In this document: positions 51,787 to 61,109 of the stretch, one piece after another
Position numbering within the stretch: position 1 is the first letter of the stretch
How the letters are laid out: every line of letters starts with the position of its first letter
NCBI GenBank assembly: GCA_964468125.1
Contig: CAYXVF010000015.1
Location: forward strand, 15,977 to 79,976
Reading direction: 5' to 3'
Length of the DNA: 64,000 nt
Origin: CAYXVF01 sp964468125
GTDB lineage: Bacteria > Myxococcota > XYA12-FULL-58-9 > CAYXVF01
Notes under the pieces: generated by a model
The model's input: the letters and a program-made list of their open reading frames with translations, nothing else
Database searches by the model: none
Told to the model about the DNA's origin: nothing
Made by a program: the position numbers and the translations under genes

Positions 51787-53666
51787 TCGAGGTATTCAAC
51801 GACCCGAGCCTGGCGATTTCGATCGCCCTCTGTGTGGGGCTCGTGGTTCAGATCATTGCCCGGCACCTCGGGCTCCCAGGGATCGTTCTCCTGCTCGCCG
51901 CCGGGGTCGCCCTGGGCCCGGACGGTTTGGCGTTGGTTCAGCCAGATGCCCTCGGCGGCGCGCTGCGTCTTCTCGTGGGTTTTGCGGTCGCGGTGATCCT
52001 ATTCGAGGGTGGACTGAATCTCGACCTCGACCAGCTTCTCCATGCAGCCCGTCCAATTCGCCAGTTGATTCTCGTCGGAGCACCGGTCAGCGCGGGCATC
52101 GCCACGCTAGTCGCCCATGTGGTCCTAGGCTGGGACTGGGGCCAGTCGATCCTCTTTGGCGTCCTGGCGATGGTCACGGGCCCAACGGTGATCAACCCGC
52201 TCATGAAGCGATTCAAGATCGAAACGGAGACCGCCCAAATCCTGGAGGCGGAAGGCGTGCTGATCGACGCGGTGGGGGCGATCGCAGCCGCGGTCGCCTT
52301 CGAGATTCTCGTGGGTCAAACCGCAGAGGTCGCGGTTGGACTCTTTGAGCTCGTCGCCCGGCTGGTATTTGGACTCCTGCTAGGGCTCGCGGTCGGCGCT
52401 GCGCTCGCTTGGGCGCTGCGCAGAAAGCACCTGATCCCCGAAGGTCTGGAGAACGTCTTCACCCTCACGCTCGTGCTGGCGGCGTTTCAAGTCTCGAACG
52501 CCCTGCTGCACGAAAGCGGCCTAGCGGTCGTCACGGTCGCCGGAATCGTGCTCGGGAACGTTCGCAACTCGGTAGGGAGAGAGCTCCGCGAGTTCAAAGA
52601 GCAGCTGACGGTCATGCTCTTGGGGATGCTCTTCGTCCTGCTCGCTGCCGACGTCCGCATCGATGACGTCATAGATCTCGGGCCCAAGGCGCTGATCGGC
52701 GTCGCGGCCATGACCTTGATCGTCAGGCCTCTCAGTGTCTTTACCGGCACACTCGGAACATCGCTCGGAAAGCGGAAACGCCTGTTCCTCGCATGGATCG
52801 GCCCCCGAGGCATCGTCGCGGCTGCGGTCGCCTCCTATTTTTCGGGCGAGCTGGAGGCCGCCGGTGTCGCTCAGGGCGGCGAGCTGCGTGCGTTCATGTT
52901 CGTGGTGATCGCATTCACCGTGCTCATCGCGGGTTTGACCGGCGGATTTATCGCCGACGCGCTCAGTGTCCGGGCAAGCCCGAAGGGATGGGTAATCCTC
53001 GGAGCACACGAGCTCTCGCAGCAGCTCGCGTTGCTCCTGGGACGAAATCGTGAGCCCGTGGTCCTGCTCGACTCTAATCTCGAGGCGGTGCGTCACGCGC
53101 GCGCAAACGGACTCGAGGTGATTCACGGCAACGCGCTGCGCGAAGACATTTTGCAGCAGGCCGCGGTCGACATGCGGCGCGGAGTCGTCGCCATGACCGC
53201 GAACGAAGAGGTGAACCTGCTCTTCTCCCGTGAAGCGCGGCGGGAAGCGGGTGCGGACGTGCCCCTCTACACTGTGATCAGCGACGACGAAATCGGGATC
53301 ACGCCCGCCATGGTTCACGACGCGCGTGCGCGGCTCTTCGGCGGGCTCACCGTCGACATCGAGCTTTGGGACGTGCGCCTGCGTCGCGGCACCGCCCGAG
53401 TCGAGCGCTGGACGCTCACCGAGCCGCCCGAGGAATCGACCGCGTTTGTCGCCCCCGACGCCACCCTTCTTCTCGCCCTCGCCATCGAGCGCGATGGTCA
53501 GGTCAGCGCATTTGGCGAAGGGACCACGCTTCGCAAAAACGACACTCTCTGGCTCGTGATGAATCGTGAGCGCGAGCGGGAAGCCTATGGCTGGCTCGAA
53601 GAGCGAGGCTTGAGGGCATCGCGCGATGATGAAAAACCGAGCACCGGCCCCCACGCAGCGTCCTGA
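51783..53666 (+). CDS. CPA-type Na+/H+ antiporter with TrkA-N domain
   Basis: GTG 51783 overlaps the nhaR stop. The 627-residue protein has about 12 membrane helices (VAVILFEGGLNLDLDQL, GPTVINPLMKRF, EAEGVLIDAVGAIAAAVAF) typical of CPA1 NhaP-like exchangers. A cytoplasmic TrkA-N (RCK-like) nucleotide-binding domain (about 400-510; GWVILGAHELSQQLALLLG, VVLLDSNLEAVRHAR) and TrkA-C-like tail follow. Nucleotide-linked gating and NhaR control are inferred. Confidence 0.92.
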   Translation: MIEVFNDPSLAISIALCVGLVVQIIARHLGLPGIVLLLAAGVALGPDGLALVQPDALGGALRLLVGFAVAVILFEGGLNLDLDQLLHAARPIRQLILVGAPVSAGIATLVAHVVLGWDWGQSILFGVLAMVTGPTVINPLMKRFKIETETAQILEAEGVLIDAVGAIAAAVAFEILVGQTAEVAVGLFELVARLVFGLLLGLAVGAALAWALRRKHLIPEGLENVFTLTLVLAAFQVSNALLHESGLAVVTVAGIVLGNVRNSVGRELREFKEQLTVMLLGMLFVLLAADVRIDDVIDLGPKALIGVAAMTLIVRPLSVFTGTLGTSLGKRKRLFLAWIGPRGIVAAAVASYFSGELEAAGVAQGGELRAFMFVVIAFTVLIAGLTGGFIADALSVRASPKGWVILGAHELSQQLALLLGRNREPVVLLDSNLEAVRHARANGLEVIHGNALREDILQQAAVDMRRGVVAMTANEEVNLLFSREARREAGADVPLYTVISDDEIGITPAMVHDARARLFGGLTVDIELWDVRLRRGTARVERWTLTEPPEESTAFVAPDATLLLALAIERDGQVSAFGEGTTLRKNDTLWLVMNREREREAYGWLEERGLRASRDDEKPSTGPHAAS

Positions 53667-53716
53667 CTCGGGAAAAATACGGGCCACCGCTCTCAGAGTC
53701 GTGGTACTTCAGATCC

Positions 53717-54832
53717 ATGACTCGATGGGTCTTCGCGTTGCTGCTCCTAGCACCCTCCTCTCTGCTCGCCGCCGACGCGAGCAAGCCGACGCTCGCGGTC
53801 TTGAACATGCGTGACGCGGGTGCGGGCGAAAAGACGGTGCAGAGCGTCACTGACATTCTAACCGCCGAGCTCTCCGAGCTCGGAGTCTTCGAGGTGCTCA
53901 GCAAGGAAGACTTGAAAGCGGTCCTCTCCTTCGAGGCACAAAAGCAGGTGTTGGGATGCAGTGATACCGATTGCCTCGCAGAGATCAGCGGTGCGCTCGG
54001 CGTCGCGAACCTGGTCAGCGGCAGTGTTGGGAAGGTAGCCGAGGAATACATTCTCTCGCTGCGTCTGACCGATCGTCTCGGCAACGAGCTCGCACGAGAG
54101 AGTCGACGCGGAATCGCGCTCGAGGACCTCACCCGTGAAGTCGAAGGCGCCGGGCGCTTCCTCGTGCGCTCGCTCCTCGAGGGCATGCAGGGCGAGCTCG
54201 TCGTGCGGGTCTCCGAGTCCGGCGCGGACATCGAGCTGGACGGCAAGCTCATCGGCGTCTCCCCGCTCGGAAAGCTCGCGCTCCCCGGAGGTCCCCATCG
54301 GGTCCGCGTCAGCAAGAAGGGTTTCATCACCTGGTCCCGGGACGTCACGGTCGACGCGGAACAAGCGCTGGTGGTCGACGCCTCACTGGTGCCGTCCCTC
54401 GAATTCATCGAAGACTACGAGTCGAAGGCCGGTCGTTGGCGCACCTGGGCATGGATCAGCGGGGGTGTGGGTGTCGCCGCCCTCGCCTTCGGCGGCTACA
54501 ACTACCTGGTCTACAACGCGCAACGTGCCGATGAGTACAATGCCGACGTTCGGGCCGCCGGATGCGCACGAGATGGTGTGAGCGCTCCAACGGTCGACTG
54601 CACCGCCGAGTTCCAGAGTCGGAGAGACTCGATCGAGCAGCTCGACACGATCTCCGTTGCGAGCATGGCCCTCGGGGTCGTGGCTCTCGGGGTTGGAGTC
54701 TATCTCTACACCGCTGGCCCAGAGCCTGGCGCCTACGACATCTACAACCCCACGCTCACCGCACCGGCGACCGTCGGCATCGCCCCGAGCCCCGACGGCG
54801 GCTGGATGTCCTCGGCGACGCTGCGGTTCTAG
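53717..54832 (+). CDS. PEGA-domain exported protein
   Basis: The 371-residue product has a signal peptide ending near LLAAD, then a CsgG/FlgO-like domain (about 20-155; TLAVLNMRDAGAGEKTVQSV, VLSKEDLKAVL), a PEGA domain (about 155-230; IELDGKLIGVSPLGKLALPG) and two helices (about 240-265 and 315-335). PEGA domains often sit in surface or periplasmic proteins of Myxococcota. It faces the frame-disrupted region to its right. Confidence 0.85.
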   Translation: MTRWVFALLLLAPSSLLAADASKPTLAVLNMRDAGAGEKTVQSVTDILTAELSELGVFEVLSKEDLKAVLSFEAQKQVLGCSDTDCLAEISGALGVANLVSGSVGKVAEEYILSLRLTDRLGNELARESRRGIALEDLTREVEGAGRFLVRSLLEGMQGELVVRVSESGADIELDGKLIGVSPLGKLALPGGPHRVRVSKKGFITWSRDVTVDAEQALVVDASLVPSLEFIEDYESKAGRWRTWAWISGGVGVAALAFGGYNYLVYNAQRADEYNADVRAAGCARDGVSAPTVDCTAEFQSRRDSIEQLDTISVASMALGVVALGVGVYLYTAGPEPGAYDIYNPTLTAPATVGIAPSPDGGWMSSATLRF

Positions 54833-54838
54833 CGTCGG

Positions 54839-55138
54839 TCAACGCGCTTTAGAGCGCGGGGTCGCGTCTTGGGCGAGTCGATATCCGAGAACCGTCAAAA
54901 CGCGAATATCCGGAGCACCGTACCCGGGGGTCCCACTCGGCGGTGGGCAGGGTCACTCCGAGCTGTGCTCCGAGTAGCCAAGGTCCGCTCTCCCACGCGC
55001 TCAAACGCGCACCAACGAGCAGGTCACCGAGGCCCCTCCTTCGAGAAAGGCGCCGAAGCATCCGAGTCGACGACGACGGGTCCTCCGGAAGACCCACGCC
55101 AGACCCAGCTCCAGTGCCCAAAGGGTGAGTTGTTGAGC
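54839..55138 (-). pseudogene. Beta-barrel protein remnant, frame-disrupted
   Basis: On the minus strand, frame-2 text GLGDLLVGARLSAWESG and LGAQLGVTLPTAEWDP, followed in a different frame by PGYGAPDIRVLTVLGYRLAQ, is typical of outer-membrane beta-barrel proteins of Myxococcota. No start, signal peptide or single frame is present. At least one base shift is needed near 54925, and another near 55035 would join it to VVVDSDASAPFSKEG. It may be a true remnant or damaged consensus next to the gap. Confidence 0.6.
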
Positions 55139-57148
55139 ACCGAGCAGATTGCAGACCCCGCTTCGGCATGCAGCGTCGGCGCTGCACGTTCGGCCAACCG
55201 AAGCGCCACACTGATTGTCGCTCGGGTCGCAATACCCCGACCGGCAGTCCGAGTCCGCGCTACAGGCGATCCCATCCGGGCTCCCGCACTGACCGTCCGC
55301 ACTGCAGATTCCACCCACACATGCGTCGCTCGCGCTGCACGACTCGCCGAGCCCCGCCGCACACACTCCAGAAGCGAGACACACGCCGCTGCGGCAGGAT
55401 GGTCCCACCGAGCAGGCCTCACCCGCCGGGAGCCCACAGCTCCCCTCGAAACACGCCCCACTGCCACACTCGTCGTTCGTGCTGCAGGCTGCTTCGCTGG
55501 GCNNNNNNNNNNNNNNNNNNNNNNNNNNNNNNNNNNNNNNNNNNNNNNNNNNNNNNNNNNNNNNNNNNNNNNNNNNNNNNNNNNNNNNNNNNNNNNNNNN
55601 NNGGCATTGCACTGGACACCGTCTTCTCGAACACACAACGCGTGGCAGCCATCTCCGGAGAGAATGCTGCCGTCGTCGCAGCGCTCATCGCCTTCGACCG
55701 AATCTCGGATTCGCACGCATTCGAGCAATCGTCGCCGGACACCGTATTGCCGTCGTCGCAACCTTCTCCGGGATCGAGGAGGCCGTTGCCGCACTTGAAC
55801 AGAGGCTCGCACACCCCCGACACCGGGTTGCAGACGGGGTCGCACTCAGCGCTATCCGAGCAGCTCGCACCTGTCTCGGAAGTGCAAATCAGCAAGCAGC
55901 CGTCGTCCGGTCGAGTATTCCCGTCGTCGCAGACCTCGCCCGGCTCCCGCTTGCCGTTACCGCAGGTGCTCGAGGGCTCGCAGGTATTCGATTCGAGCTG
56001 GTCGCAGACTCCGGAGTCGCACTGTCCGTCGCCGGAGCATGCCTCGCCGTTGGAGAGCAGGCACGACGCGCCGCAACCATTGCCATCGTCGGCGGTGTTG
56101 CCGTCGTCGCAGGCATCACCCGCTTCAACGAGGCCGTTGCCGCAGACATCGGGCAACGGGCATTCATCGCTGCCGTTCGACCCATCGTTGCAGATACCCG
56201 TTGCGCAATTCGCACTCGCGGTGCACGGCTCGCCGGCGTCCAGCAAACAAAGCGGCGAGCACCCGTCGCCGTCGACCAGGTTGCCGTCGTCGCACATGTC
56301 GTCCGAAGCGCGCACCCCATCCCCGCAGATGCTTCCACACACGGAGGATTGGCCCGCGCAGCTGGTTTGCGGCTCGCCGCAGAACACGTCGAGGGCGTCT
56401 TGCCCCGCCCCAGCGCGGGTCTGAAAGAAGCGCGCGATGTCACCATCCGGGCAGTCGACACTCTGGGGGATTTCACCTCCTCCCCCGCCGGAAATAGAAA
56501 GCACGGACTTGGCCCCACCAGCGCTTCCGTCGACATCGAGCTCCTGGCAGACCAGTGAGAGTGCGACAAACAGTGTCGACGACGAAGAAGAGCGCTCGCC
56601 GCGAAGGCCGACCACCGCAGAGAGGCGTACACGTAGAGGGAGCCCCCACGCACTCGAAACCAAAGCGCACGCGACACTTCGGCTCGCAGCCGTCGGAGGT
56701 GAACAGGTTGCCATCGTCGCAGACCTCGTTCTCCTTGGACGGCCACCATTTGATCTGACGGACGCCATCACCGCAGGAGGAGTAGTCGCATTCGTCGCTA
56801 CAACCGCCGCCCTCTTTACTCGTGCTACTGCGGTCACACGCCTCGCCGCTGTCGAGCTGACCGTTGCCGCAGGCGCTCACCGGACTGCAGGCGCTGCCCG
56901 GACCCAACAATAGAAGCCGCTCTCGACGTCGCCGGCCGCGGAGCAGCCATCACCATCGGTCGTGTTGCCATCGTCGCACCCTTCGCCGGGCTCGACGAGA
57001 CCGTTGCCGACGACCCGCGCAACCGAGAGGCTAGGCACATCAGCTACGAGCTGGGTAGCGCTCGGCCACCGCTATCGTCGGTGGGCGAGAGACAGCCCGC
57101 GCCGAGCGTACTGAGGACCAGGATAAACCCGCTAGCAAAAGACCGCAT
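55139..57148 (-). pseudogene. Cysteine-rich DUF4215-type repeat lipoprotein, frame-disrupted and gapped
   Basis: The gene starts at ATG 57148 with signal MRSFASGFILVLSTLGAGCL and would encode many CGNGxxxPGExCDDGN...DGC repeats, for example CGNGLVEAGDACDDGN, then smaller Cys repeats to 55140. It is readable only by switching frames at about 57060, 56905, 56600 and 55705, and 100 N interrupt it. Other genes in the window lack such errors, so sequencing or assembly error in a repetitive gene is likelier than decay. The intact product would be a large surface protein. Confidence 0.75.
55503..55602. other. Assembly gap of 100 N
   Basis: Exactly 100 N in a row, a conventional gap of unknown length. 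It lies in the cysteine-repeat gene, so the repeats probably broke the assembly. Confidence 1.
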
Positions 57149-57252
57149 GCATGTCCCCCGTGCCGAGCGAGGATCGTTCGACCTCAGCGGCTGCCGCATT
57201 TGAACACGAATCATCGTTCCGCACCAACCCGGCGCTCGTTCGAGGCCAATGG

Positions 57253-58557
57253 CTAGACGAGCAGAGACGCGATCGGTCCAGCGTTGAAGTCTGGGTGGCC
57301 GTAGCTCGTGTCGGAGAAGCCCATCGCATTCAGCATGGTGACGAGTAGGTCGTTGTGCTGCCGAGAGGCGAGCTGGACGTAGCGGCCGCTGTCGAGGGCT
57401 CCCCCCGCACCGCCGGCGAGAATGAAGGGCATGTCGTGGTGACTGTGTGTCGGGCCTACAGCGATTTCGCTGCACACGAAGACGAGGGTGTTGTCGAGCA
57501 TGGTCCCGTCGCCTTCTGGGACCGCATCGAGTCCGTCGAGAAGATGAGCGACCTGCTCCATGTGCCACACCTGACGACGCATCCACTCACTCTGTCGCGT
57601 CTCATCGTTCATCGACGAATGCGACAACGAATGTCCTTCATACATGCTATCGATGAACGGGTAGCGCACGTGATTGAGGCTTCCGGAGAGCATGAAGGAG
57701 CCAACGCGCGTGAGGTCACACTTCATCGCCGTGACCAAGAGGTCGATCTGCAGACGGGCGATCGCCGCGATGTTGTCCTCGTCACGAGGGTCGAGCTGTT
57801 CGGAAAGCGCCGGCACATCGCAATTCATCGACGCTTGGGCAGCCAACCGCTGCTCGAGCTCTCGCACCATCGTGAAATGCTCATCCAAGCGCGCCGCATC
57901 GGAGACGCTGACCCGGCTGCGGACGGCGCGATATTGGGCCATGACCGCGTCGAGGACCGACACGTCCCCATTCCCTGAGGGCCGATCGCTCGGAAACATG
58001 CGTTCGAAGACCGCTCGCGGATCGTCGAGAGGAGCGATTGGGTTTTCCGGCCCCTGATAGCTCAACCGATGCTGCACGTCGTCGCCGAGGGTGCGTACCG
58101 CGAGCTCGAGGCTGCGAAGCGGCAGCCCGTTGCAGAGCGAATCCGCCATGTACTGGTCGATCGAGCGGCCGTTCGCCCAGCCGGCGCGCGTGCCATCTCC
58201 GCCGAGGAAGGGTCCCGGCAGAATCTCGCGCCCGGTCAGCAACGCACCCATGCCTTGCTGATGCTGCTCACCTGGCCCCAACGCACAGATATCCATGTCG
58301 ATCCCGCGGAGCATCAGCAAGCGGTCGCGATGAGCGGCAAGCGGTTGGTGAATGGGGCCGAGGGTGAAATCGCGGTCGCTCGCGCCCGGCGTCGGGAACC
58401 AAAGAGTCGGGTTGGTTCCATTCGGGCGATAGAAAGTAATGAAGCGTTTCGGGAAACCGCCCCCTCGAGCGCGCCGAGGCATGAGGCTCGCGAGCAGCGG
58501 AAGCGCCACGGCCCCGCCTGCTCCGCGGAGAAAACGACGGCGATCGATCAAGGCCAC
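57253..58557 (-). CDS. DUF1552 protein, Tat-exported
   Basis: GTG 58557, overlapping the DUF1592 stop with GAGGAG upstream, gives 434 residues. Twin-arginine signal RRRFLRGAGGAVALPLLASL, then DUF1552 blocks KRFITFYRPNGTNPTLWFP, LLMLRGIDM, QGMGALLTG and SIDQYMADSL. In Planctomycetes and Myxococcota it is paired with DUF1592/DUF1588/DUF1585 proteins. Biochemical role unknown. A conserved HHDMP-like block (SHHDMPFILAG) is present near the C-terminus. Confidence 0.93.
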   Translation of the reverse strand: MALIDRRRFLRGAGGAVALPLLASLMPRRARGGGFPKRFITFYRPNGTNPTLWFPTPGASDRDFTLGPIHQPLAAHRDRLLMLRGIDMDICALGPGEQHQQGMGALLTGREILPGPFLGGDGTRAGWANGRSIDQYMADSLCNGLPLRSLELAVRTLGDDVQHRLSYQGPENPIAPLDDPRAVFERMFPSDRPSGNGDVSVLDAVMAQYRAVRSRVSVSDAARLDEHFTMVRELEQRLAAQASMNCDVPALSEQLDPRDEDNIAAIARLQIDLLVTAMKCDLTRVGSFMLSGSLNHVRYPFIDSMYEGHSLSHSSMNDETRQSEWMRRQVWHMEQVAHLLDGLDAVPEGDGTMLDNTLVFVCSEIAVGPTHSHHDMPFILAGGAGGALDSGRYVQLASRQHNDLLVTMLNAMGFSDTSYGHPDFNAGPIASLLV

Positions 58558-60470
58558 ATGAGCTCCTCCGCGGCCACCGCCGCGGCGTTTAGGGGATCAA
58601 AGACCACGACATGCACGCTCTCACCCGCGCTCACGGACTCCAGAGTGAGCTCGAACCCTCGTTGCGCTGGCGCGTCGGGCCGGTCGAGCTCGGTCACTGC
58701 CGCACCCACAAATCGCCCTACTCCCATCGGTGCTCCTGCATAGGCCTCGATGCGCAAGGGCGTCTCGGGCGCGTCCGGGTCGTCGGCCCAGCCTGACAGG
58801 GTCGTGCTCGCAGGCGCGTCGACGGTGAGCGACGGCGGGGAATCCTCCACCCACTGCGGGAGCTCGCGCCATTCAGGGGCCAAGCCGCTTTCATCCGCCG
58901 CTTCCGTTGGCTGGCGCAGCGTGAACGCACCACTCGTGACCAAAGTTTCGAGCATTCGCTCGAAGCTGCCGGTTTCAACCAAGGTCTGGGCCACTCGGTG
59001 AGCACTGCACGCATCTTCCGTCCCCGGTGCTCCACCCATGGCAAAGCGATAGAACTCCTTTGCGACACACGCACGAACTCGAGAGCTCGCCGCGAGGCGT
59101 TGGGCGAGCTCAACGGCGCCATGGAATTCACCGTTGAGCGCCGGGTCATCCGCATCCACCACCTCGCCGCGGGCGTCTACCGCAACCCCGTTCTCCCACT
59201 CGCGATAGCGACCGAGCTCGTCGTAGTTCTCGAGACCAAAGCCGATCGGATCGATTCGCACGTGGCACGCGGCGCAACCGGCGTCCGCGGTGTGCTGCGC
59301 AAATCGCTCGCGGGTCGTCGCTTCCGGGTCTGGGTCCGGCGCTTCGATGTTCACATTGGCGGGCGGGGAGGGAAGCGGCTCGCAGAACAGATGCTCCCGC
59401 ACGTAGACACCGCGACGAATTGGGGACGAGCCGTAGGCAGAAGACAGGAGGCTCAGCAGCGCCGGATGGGTGAGGAGCCCGGCCCGAGGCGCCGTCGGAT
59501 CGTAGAGCTCCACCGGATCCTCCAGGACGAGCTCCGGGCTGGTCATGAGCGTCTCGAAGCCTTCGCGAAAACCGCGGGCAACCAGCTCGACCGCAGAGGC
59601 CTCGAGGGCGGGGCCCACCTGACGTTCCTCTTCGTCGCTCAGGGCGTCGCGCGTGAAACCTTCAAGACGCTCGAGGCCCAACCACTGACTCGCAAAATCA
59701 CGATGGAGGCGCTCCGTCTTCGGGTCCTCGCGCATGCGACGCGCTTGAGCCAAGATTCCCCCTGCAGTGCCGAGCGCGCCCTCCTCCGCAGCGTCGAGAA
59801 GCGCATCGTCCGGGGTGGAGCGCCACAACAGGAACGACAGGCGACTCGCCAGGGCAAAAGCATCGAGCCCAGCATCCTCGGGACTCGGTTCGATTCGATA
59901 GAGAAACTGCGGCGACTGCAGCATCGCTTGCAGGGTCAGGGACACCGCGCCCGCGTATCCATTCCGGGGAAGCGATTCCGCGAAGAGACGAACAAAGATC
60001 GCGCGTTCGTCGGCGTCGAGCGGTCGACGAAAGACGCGGCGCCCCTGAATGGCGATAAAGTGCTCGCCGCAGTCGAGAAGCTCCTCAGTCGCCGCACAGG
60101 GAGCGAGCCCCACGAGGTCGCGAGAAATCGCCGCTTCCGCGACGAGGCGGGCGACGGACACGTGACTCTCGACGAGGAGCGCAGAGGCCCGGTGCGCGTC
60201 CGCGTCCGTCCTGAAGCCTGCAACGGCGTTCTCACGTGGCAGGGAGCTCGACGGCGCCCCATCGACGCCGAACAGGTCGAAGACCGCGTTGTCGTATTCG
60301 TAGCGGGTCAGCAGCCGGGGAGAAGTCTCGCTGTAGCTCGCTGTCGCACACGGGTCAGCCGCCCCCGTCACGCCATCAGACGCGGCCCATTCGGGGACCT
60401 CCTCGGGGGCTCCCACCATGCTCTCGCACCCGGCGAGCACGATTATGGTCGTGAAAATCAGCCGCCGCAT
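58548..60470 (-). CDS. DUF1587/1592/1588/1585 lipoprotein with CxxCH site
   Basis: ATG 60470 gives a 640-residue product with signal MRRLIFTTIIVLAGCES and lipobox LAGC. Domains in order: DUF1587 (SPRLLTRYEYDNAVFDLFG), DUF1595 (RRVFRRPLDADERAIF), DUF1592 (SPQFLYRIEPSPEDAG to DFASQWLGLERL), DUF1588 (THPALLSLLSSAYGSSPI, RRGVYVREHLFCEPLPSPPA) with CAACHVRIDPIGFGLENYD, then DUF1585. CAACH is a c-type heme attachment motif. It is coupled to the DUF1552 gene. A C-terminal addition after DUF1585 is beta-rich. Confidence 0.93.
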   Translation of the reverse strand: MRRLIFTTIIVLAGCESMVGAPEEVPEWAASDGVTGAADPCATASYSETSPRLLTRYEYDNAVFDLFGVDGAPSSSLPRENAVAGFRTDADAHRASALLVESHVSVARLVAEAAISRDLVGLAPCAATEELLDCGEHFIAIQGRRVFRRPLDADERAIFVRLFAESLPRNGYAGAVSLTLQAMLQSPQFLYRIEPSPEDAGLDAFALASRLSFLLWRSTPDDALLDAAEEGALGTAGGILAQARRMREDPKTERLHRDFASQWLGLERLEGFTRDALSDEEERQVGPALEASAVELVARGFREGFETLMTSPELVLEDPVELYDPTAPRAGLLTHPALLSLLSSAYGSSPIRRGVYVREHLFCEPLPSPPANVNIEAPDPDPEATTRERFAQHTADAGCAACHVRIDPIGFGLENYDELGRYREWENGVAVDARGEVVDADDPALNGEFHGAVELAQRLAASSRVRACVAKEFYRFAMGGAPGTEDACSAHRVAQTLVETGSFERMLETLVTSGAFTLRQPTEAADESGLAPEWRELPQWVEDSPPSLTVDAPASTTLSGWADDPDAPETPLRIEAYAGAPMGVGRFVGAAVTELDRPDAPAQRGFELTLESVSAGESVHVVVFDPLNAAAVAAEELMWP

Positions 60471-60590
60471 CTGCACTCGTGCGCAGCTTCCGCGCAGTGA
60501 CAGAGTAACCGGGCCCAGAGTGAGGCGCGAGGTGAGCATTCTGCGCACAATTGCGCACCGTTTCCCCCCTGGCGCCGAAAACCATCGACG

Positions 60591-61109
60591 ATGGGCAGGA
60601 CTCTGCGATCGATTGGGACCGGTTTGTGCGTTCTCTTCCTCGGGATGGGCCAGGCCGCGGCAACGACCGTGCGTTACGCGGACCTCGAAGAACGGGTGCG
60701 CCGCTCGGACTGGGTGGTGCACGCGCGGGTGATGCAAAAGGATCACCCGGCCCCCTTCACGACGCGATATGCCTTGGAGCTCCTCGAGGTCATCAAGGGC
60801 CAGGGCAGTTCGAGCACGCTCACTTTCACGGTGCCCGGGGGGCCAATGGGGGCTCTCGAAATGCGCATCCCCGGCATGCCGCGGCTTGGTGTTCATGACG
60901 AGACGGTCTTGCTCCTCGAGCGCACACCCGCCGGTGCGCTCATCTTCACGAATCTCGGCCTCGGGGTTTTTAGAGTCGACGACGGCCAAAGGGCCGTGAC
61001 TCAGACACTCTTTGGTGGTCACGTCATCGGCGGACCGGACCCGCTCGTGCTGCCGGCGAAACACTCACTCGATCAGTTGCTCACAGAGCTACGGAGGCTC
61101 GCTCGATGA
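60591..61109 (+). CDS. Small exported protein coupled to a metalloprotease gene
   Basis: The 172-residue product has a signal peptide (LRSIGTGLCVLFLGMGQAAA) and a beta-rich domain (DWVVHARVMQKDHPAPFTTR, RYALELLEVIKG, VHDETVLLLERTPAGALIF). It overlaps the next start (ATGA). No motif is recognised, although the pattern recalls small domains found in adhesins. Being coupled to a metzincin-type protease, it may be an inhibitor, chaperone or substrate; no evidence distinguishes these. Confidence 0.72.
   Translation: MGRTLRSIGTGLCVLFLGMGQAAATTVRYADLEERVRRSDWVVHARVMQKDHPAPFTTRYALELLEVIKGQGSSSTLTFTVPGGPMGALEMRIPGMPRLGVHDETVLLLERTPAGALIFTNLGLGVFRVDDGQRAVTQTLFGGHVIGGPDPLVLPAKHSLDQLLTELRRLAR

Noticed and set aside
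52521..53687. Long minus-strand frame opposite the antiporter
   Set aside because: It is the mirror of the TrkA-domain coding region and carries no recognisable domain.
55168..56913. Stop-free plus-strand frames opposite the cysteine-repeat gene
   Set aside because: They reflect repeated CDDGN codons read on the other strand and include the run of N; no start or domain is convincing.
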